The position numbers were made by a program, and so were the translations under genes. From the NCBI GenBank assembly GCA_030248135.1, contig JASANC010003277.1, forward strand, positions 62,001 to 126,000: 64,000 bases of DNA, in the 5' to 3' direction. The notes below the pieces were generated by a model. It did not search any database, was not told the DNA's origin, and was given only the letters and a program-made list of their open reading frames with translations. Shown in pieces: positions 59,556-64,000 of the stretch (positions are counted from its first letter, which is position 1; every line of letters starts with the position of its first letter). This DNA comes from Theristus sp. LFF4_11. Its lineage: Eukaryota > Nematoda > Chromadorea > Monhysterida > Xyalidae.

Positions 59556-62155
59556 CGTCATCCGGGGAAGCAGTCAACGTGCCAGCGGGTGCCAGCGTCC
59601 ACGTGGGCAGCGTCTCGGGAGCAACGGCGGCGGGCGCCTGCGTCAGCGTTGCGCACACTGCAAACGCGCGTTTTTTTAGCGGTTTTTATCACGCAAAACA
59701 AAGTGAAATACAACAGTTTAGACGAAATACGTACAACAGTGTTTAGAATGTTACATGTGCAGTCGATGCAAACCAAAGTGAAATAGAGCAGTTTTTAGAC
59801 GAAATACGTACAACAGTGTTTAGAATGTTACAGTCGCGGTTTTTTTGGGGGGTTTTATCATGCAAACCAAAGTGAAATACAGCGGTTTTTAGACGAAATA
59901 CACACAACAGTGTTTGGAATGTTGACAATTTTACAGTCAACTGTTGACAAAAAAACCACACGTGATCACCAACCAATCAACTGCTAGTCTATAATTGAGA
60001 GTTCGACTGTACCTGCAATGCATTCGTATTCTGGCACATCAGTGTCCGCACTCCAGCTAGCCGTGGTTTTATCGTTTGACAGTGTGCATGTGGAGGTCTG
60101 CGGCGACGCTTTGAACGTCGTTCCACCTGTGCGCAAATAGACGCTACATTTGTAGTTGAAGAGAGCATTCATTATAAGTGGACTATACAGGGTACATGTA
60201 ACGTGGAGCACTTTTCATCACTAAGAAGCCCGCGTTGCTTGGCTTCTATTTTTGCTGGATACCGGGGTGTTTCCCATCAATCTTTAGGATTCACCTCAAG
60301 TGCGGAAACAGCGACGAAAAGGGATTTTTGGGCACGCTGAGTTCCAAAATCTCGAGCTTTCTATGGTGCCCTAAACAAGTATGCTATGAGGATAGTAGGG
60401 AAGATCGCTGAGTCTAAATCAAACTAAGTCTAAATTATTTTTGCCTCGCTTGCGGTTTGTTTGCTAAGTAACTCAAATGGTATTGATCAGAATAGAAAAA
60501 AAACTAAAAAAATTGCTAAAAAACTTTAAAAAAGCTGTTATCACAGAAATTTTTGATTTCTTCTATTATTTGAGAAAAAAACAATTTCTGCAATTTCTCA
60601 TTGCCGACCGGTCAGCCAGAGCACCATGGAGCCAGAGCAGCTGGCCTTCTGGATTGTTCCCGGCATCACCAGATTGTTATATTGATAGGCCAGGTTAGCA
60701 GCAGTTAAAGCAGCGTTCGTATATTCGTTCGTCGCGTTTCCGTTATCAACGCTGGTGCAAGCTGTGAAACAACAATTAAGCAATGTGTCATCAATCAATC
60801 AATCAGTCAACCAATCAATGGATTCATCCATCCACCTATCGGTCAATCAATCAATCATTCAATCAAATAATCAATCGATCAATCAATCAATCAATCAATC
60901 AATCAGGCAATCAGTCAATCAATGTTGTTGTTGTTTGTTGTTTGTTGCCCCCTTTTTATCCTTACCCAACGCCCTTGGGGAAAGGCAGTGTCGCAATTTT
61001 TTATTGTCCACCACATGGGCTGCGACGTTGGAAGCAGTTTTTCTTCTATAGAAGTGGGCGTTGGGCAAGCTGCGCTGGTATGCATGGGCGCGATGTCATA
61101 AAGTTCCTCGCCACCGGAACAGCAATCTTGTGAATCAAGAAAGCCGACGTTTATGCTGCCGAACCATTAAGCCCCACGCAACCCGGGGCAGCCGAGTGGT
61201 CACGAGCGGATTCGAACCCGGGCCTTCCGATCAGAAGTCCCAAGTGCTATCCACTCAGCCACTCAGCCGGCTCAGTCAATCAATCAACCAGTCCATCGAT
61301 CAATCAATTAATTATTTACATTGTATTTAATCATTTATTAATCAAGCAATCAAATCGATCAGTCATACGCTCACTTGGTGAACAATAATCATTGACAATA
61401 GTTTCCAAGTCAAATTTCCCGTCAGCGGCACAGGTTGACTTTCGGGCCGATATCTGAAAACGTTCGGAAAATGCTCTTAGCCCATAAAAGGCATAAACTG
61501 CTACAGTTTGATACGCCTTTATATTTCGGAATTTTGCGTGACACACACGGTGTGTCACAATAATTCTCCGACAAACCTGAGCAATTTTGTCATTATCATT
61601 GACAAGAACGTGCGTTGCGAAGTTGCACTGCGCCGTGTACGTCGATGCGTAGAGCGCTTTCAGGTTGTTGTTGGCATCGGTGATGGCAGCCGGTGTCAGT
61701 GTCGTACTGACATCGATGTCCGGCGCTGTTTTCGTTTGGTCGTTCAGTGCTGGGCACACTGCGAAAGCAACGCAAGTGATGAGAAATGTGATTTTTGGAG
61801 TTCGATTTTCTGCGTTTTTATTCATATATTCAAGATATTGTACTATTTTTCAAGTTATGTTGCTCTTTTATGTGAACGCATTGATGAAACCACAAAAAAC
61901 AGGCGAATGGAAACAATTTCTTCAATAGCGAACATCAGAAAACTACGTCAACACAGTATAAACCCATTTCGAATAATTGAGACAAATGATCTGTACTTCT
62001 GTAGACAGTTTCGTTGACCATTTTTTGCTACTAGCGTGTGTACCTGTGATACAGTTGAGCGCCAAATACGTCGGCTCATCCCATTCGCCCAAACCGGCAG
62101 CATTTTTTTCGCACGTCACAGTCTGCTTCACAGGCAGTCCGGTCATGTGCAGCAC
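59556..62155 (-). CDS. modular cysteine-rich protein with sushi/CCP-like modules (partial, multi-exon)
   Basis: Minus-strand exons: E1 62,155-62,044; E2 61,758-61,577; E3 61,453-61,375; E4 from 60,761 (end uncertain, ~60,600); E5 ~60,192-60,013 (start uncertain); E6 59,657-59,556. Lengths and phases fit: E1 0 to 1, E2 1 to 0, E3 0 to 1, E6 1 to 1. Acceptors are strong (TTGCTTTCGCAG, TTGTTTCACAG, CGTTTTCAG), as are donors (CACAG|GTACAC, GCAG|GTACAG, A|GTGAGC). Each module has a first cysteine at the exon start, a second in a TYTAQC-like context, then TC followed by DG-x-F or a later W, and a final cysteine just before a phase-1 intron. That pattern and phase match sushi/CCP modules, though the first cysteine interval is long and similarity is weak. 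Such modules occur in secreted or membrane-bound adhesion and complement-like proteins. No signal peptide, membrane segment or last exon is visible here. Confidence 0.5.
59695..59925. repeat. three-copy tandem repeat in an intron
   Basis: Units near 59,696, 59,768 and 59,864 share CAAAGTGAAATAC, TTTAGACGAAATAC and CAACAGTGTTTAGAATGTTA. The spacing is uneven (~72 and ~96 bp). It lies in the intron between E5 and E6. Confidence 0.75.
60783..60922. repeat. (AATC)n microsatellite, left part
   Basis: Imperfect ATCA tetranucleotide copies run up to the SINE tail and resume on its other side (61,273-61,365), so the SINE sits inside the microsatellite. Confidence 0.85.
60923..61272 (-). mobile_element. 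tRNA-derived SINE (arginine-tRNA-like head)
   Basis: On the minus strand it starts with a tRNA-like head containing box A TGGCTGAGTGGA (61,250-61,261) and a perfect box B GGTTCGAATCC (61,208-61,218), the internal RNA polymerase III promoter. The head (TGGATAGC, GGACTTCT, then GGTTCGA) resembles tRNA-Arg with anticodon TCT. A ~240-bp unrelated body follows and the element ends in a CAA/CAAA-rich tail at 60,923-60,947. It has inserted into an AATC microsatellite inside the E3-E4 intron of the modular gene. It has no coding capacity and would depend on a LINE partner. Confidence 0.75.
61273..61365. repeat. (AATC)n microsatellite, right part
   Basis: Imperfect CAAT/ATCA copies continue the array interrupted by the SINE. 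They stop a few bases before the E3 donor at 61,374. Confidence 0.75.
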
Positions 62156-63498
62156 CTGACAATGGGGCGCAAAAAATGTCGACGCGTTTTTTTTGCTGGT
62201 GCACACCGCACACGATGACAAACGTGCGAACTTTGGTGTGAAACTTGATTCCGTCCAAAAACTTGGTGAGGTTGAACTTGGTACGAACTTGTAGACTTCT
62301 AAGTTTCTAAGTGATTAAGAGACCGTCCGGAATTAGGAGGAACATTTTGGTAATACTCTGCCCCTAGCCGAAAATCGATTTCGCTCAAATTTGGTATGGA
62401 GGTACCCTTAGGTCCAACTAAGAAAAAACCAGCCCGCTTTTGGAATGAGACCCTTGTGGTGTGGCGCTACAAGTCTCCAAAGTAGGGTATGTCGTCGAAA
62501 AACGTCATTTTTGGCGTTTTGACAAACAACGTCTTGTAACGCAACACAGAAACGTTATCGAACATTAATGTTAATATGAAAAATGTAGTATTTTGCAAGG
62601 GCTTTCATGTTCTGTATTTAGTTTTTAAAAAAACACAAACCTTTAATTTGGTATAAACAAAATGCGTAAAAAATCGGTGTCGAAAAATTCCAAAAATTTC
62701 AGTTTTTGGCTTTTTTTGCCTCAGCGTTTAGCTGGCCCCAAAATGTCTCTTCGCTATCTTTTTCGCAATAAAAAACTGGTCTGGAAAACATTTCAACAAG
62801 ATGCAAACCGTTTGCTCTTTTGAGGTTTTTTTTGTTGCAAGGTTGGTTGAAAATTTTTTATTTTTGCTAGTATGAGCTTTTATTGTTTTATTAAGTCAAC
62901 CAAAAAAAACGTTTTAACTACAGTAACTAGTACCATTTATACTTAGTTTTGCACGCTCTTTCACGTGCTTTAATTTGTTTTAAAAAATACTAAACTGTAT
63001 GTTTGGTGCAAACAAAAAATTTCTTCAAATCCCAGACTTTTGGTTTGCACAATGACTTGTGCAAGATGCAAACTATGCTCATGGATGCAAGATTTTGAGT
63101 GAAGGTGATCGAAAGATCTAATAGTAAGGTTAAACTGTGCTTATGTACAGTTGAGAAACCAGCGGATTTTTTCCACATCTGGTGTCGATCACTGATACGT
63201 GCACAAAATTTTCAAGCGTGTCACGGCTTTTTAGGATGTGTTTCAATTCACAATGTGCTTTTATTTTTTTATCGGGTTTGATTTTTACCGCTTTGTCATC
63301 TATCTAGCAAACGATGTTTTTGTGGTGAATCTTAGGGGAATATATAATAATTCTGTTATCAAATTTCACAGCAATTTAGTTGTTATGTTCAGTCATTACA
63401 GCAGGTTTGGTACCAATCACGTTTTTTTGAAAAAAATTGAAGTGTTCTGCTTTGGTGTGTGTGAATGGCTCACTGGACTGCCAACCGATCCGAGCTGC
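62156..63498. other. stretch upstream of E1, no exon recognised
   Basis: The modular gene should continue upstream on the minus strand, but I could not identify another exon with both splice sites. An open minus frame with VRTFVIVCGV just upstream of E1 (62,160-62,270) might be part of it. The sequence is otherwise AT-rich. Confidence 0.35.
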
Positions 63499-63862
63499 TG
63501 TGTGTGATGACCGGTGGACGACGTTAGGTTTTTTTACTTTTACTTTACTTTTACTCAATTAAAACGACGACGACTTTTATTAAAACGACTTTACTTTTAT
63601 TAAAACGACGACGAAAGACGATAGAAATAAAGAGGAACAAAATGGCACGAACGGCACATGCTAAACTCATAAAACACGGCACTTTTATAATGTACAAGAA
63701 CGAACCAAGGAAAAATAGCTTAACAAAGATTTAAGAAAAGCGTTGAGCATCTAGGAAAAAAGTAGATGAGCATTGGAAGTCAAGCGCTCTGTCAGAAACA
63801 GCTCACCGTAAACCCGGCTTTGTGTGAGAGTGCAGACACGAAGGCTAAAGTAGGACATTACA
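63499..63862 (-). repeat. probable 3' LTR of a minus-strand LTR retrotransposon
   Basis: On the minus strand a purine-rich TGGGGGAGTAGGGTAC (63,863-63,878) precedes TGTAATGTCC, the likely LTR start. Inside are a TATA-like ATTATAAAAG and several AATAAA. It ends near CATCACACACA, giving TG...CA termini. The body would extend beyond 64,000, so the assignment rests on this layout only. Confidence 0.5.
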
Positions 63863-64000
63863 GTACCCTACTCCCCCATACGGAGCGCCCTCGCGACGTC
63901 ACTCTCCCTACGCAGCCGAGTGTCTGGTGCACTGCCTGACCTGGGCACCTGCTTCCACTCATTTCAAAACTCCTAAAAGCTCCAACTCAAACGAATAAAC

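Overview
The window looks like animal nuclear DNA, probably from an invertebrate. GT-AG introns are visible with phase-1 breaks between cysteine-rich extracellular modules. There are LTR retrotransposons, a tRNA-derived SINE, a mariner-type MITE, several foldback-type elements and GT/GA/ATGT simple repeats, and the motif TACATGTA recurs. Nothing resembles bacterial or phage organisation, and the taxon cannot be narrowed from the sequence alone.

Layout. 1-15,157: no gene I can support; low-copy non-coding DNA with simple repeats. 15,158-17,632: two adjacent foldback-type elements whose inverted arms consist of 15-bp minisatellites. 17,633-35,756: mostly featureless, with a 507-bp mariner-type MITE (29,490-29,996), an ATGT microsatellite and a ~95-bp palindromic MITE (34,712-34,806). 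35,757-36,879: minus-strand 3' exons of a cysteine-rich secreted-type protein, ending at a poly(A) signal. 36,902-59,330: a nest of mobile DNA. 59,556-62,155: minus-strand exons of a modular cysteine-rich (sushi/CCP-like) protein, with a SINE inside one intron. 63,499-63,862: probable 3' LTR of a second, minus-strand LTR element that runs off the right edge.

The mobile nest has two main parts. The first (37,287-46,745) is a cluster of one LTR family: a complete LTR, a six-base spacer, a truncated LTR copy, then an 8.2-kb element (38,512-46,745) with ~770-bp LTRs and a polypurine tract. Its only large ORF is a 1,653-codon Gag-type protein with a Ty3-like capsid domain at its C-terminus. I see no protease, reverse transcriptase, RNase H or integrase. 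The start codon and first ~95 codons lie inside the LTR, just downstream of a canonical 54-nt GT-AG intron that is also inside the LTR. The second part (46,746-58,660) is a ~12-kb inverted-repeat composite. Its arms carry the same tandem-repeat blocks in mirror order around two smaller MITE-like elements.

Both host-gene fragments are on the minus strand. The right fragment has modules but no visible last exon; the left one has a terminal exon and poly(A) signal but no visible first exon. The simplest reading is one modular secreted protein gene whose ~22.7-kb intron contains the mobile nest. This is an inference that RNA evidence would settle.
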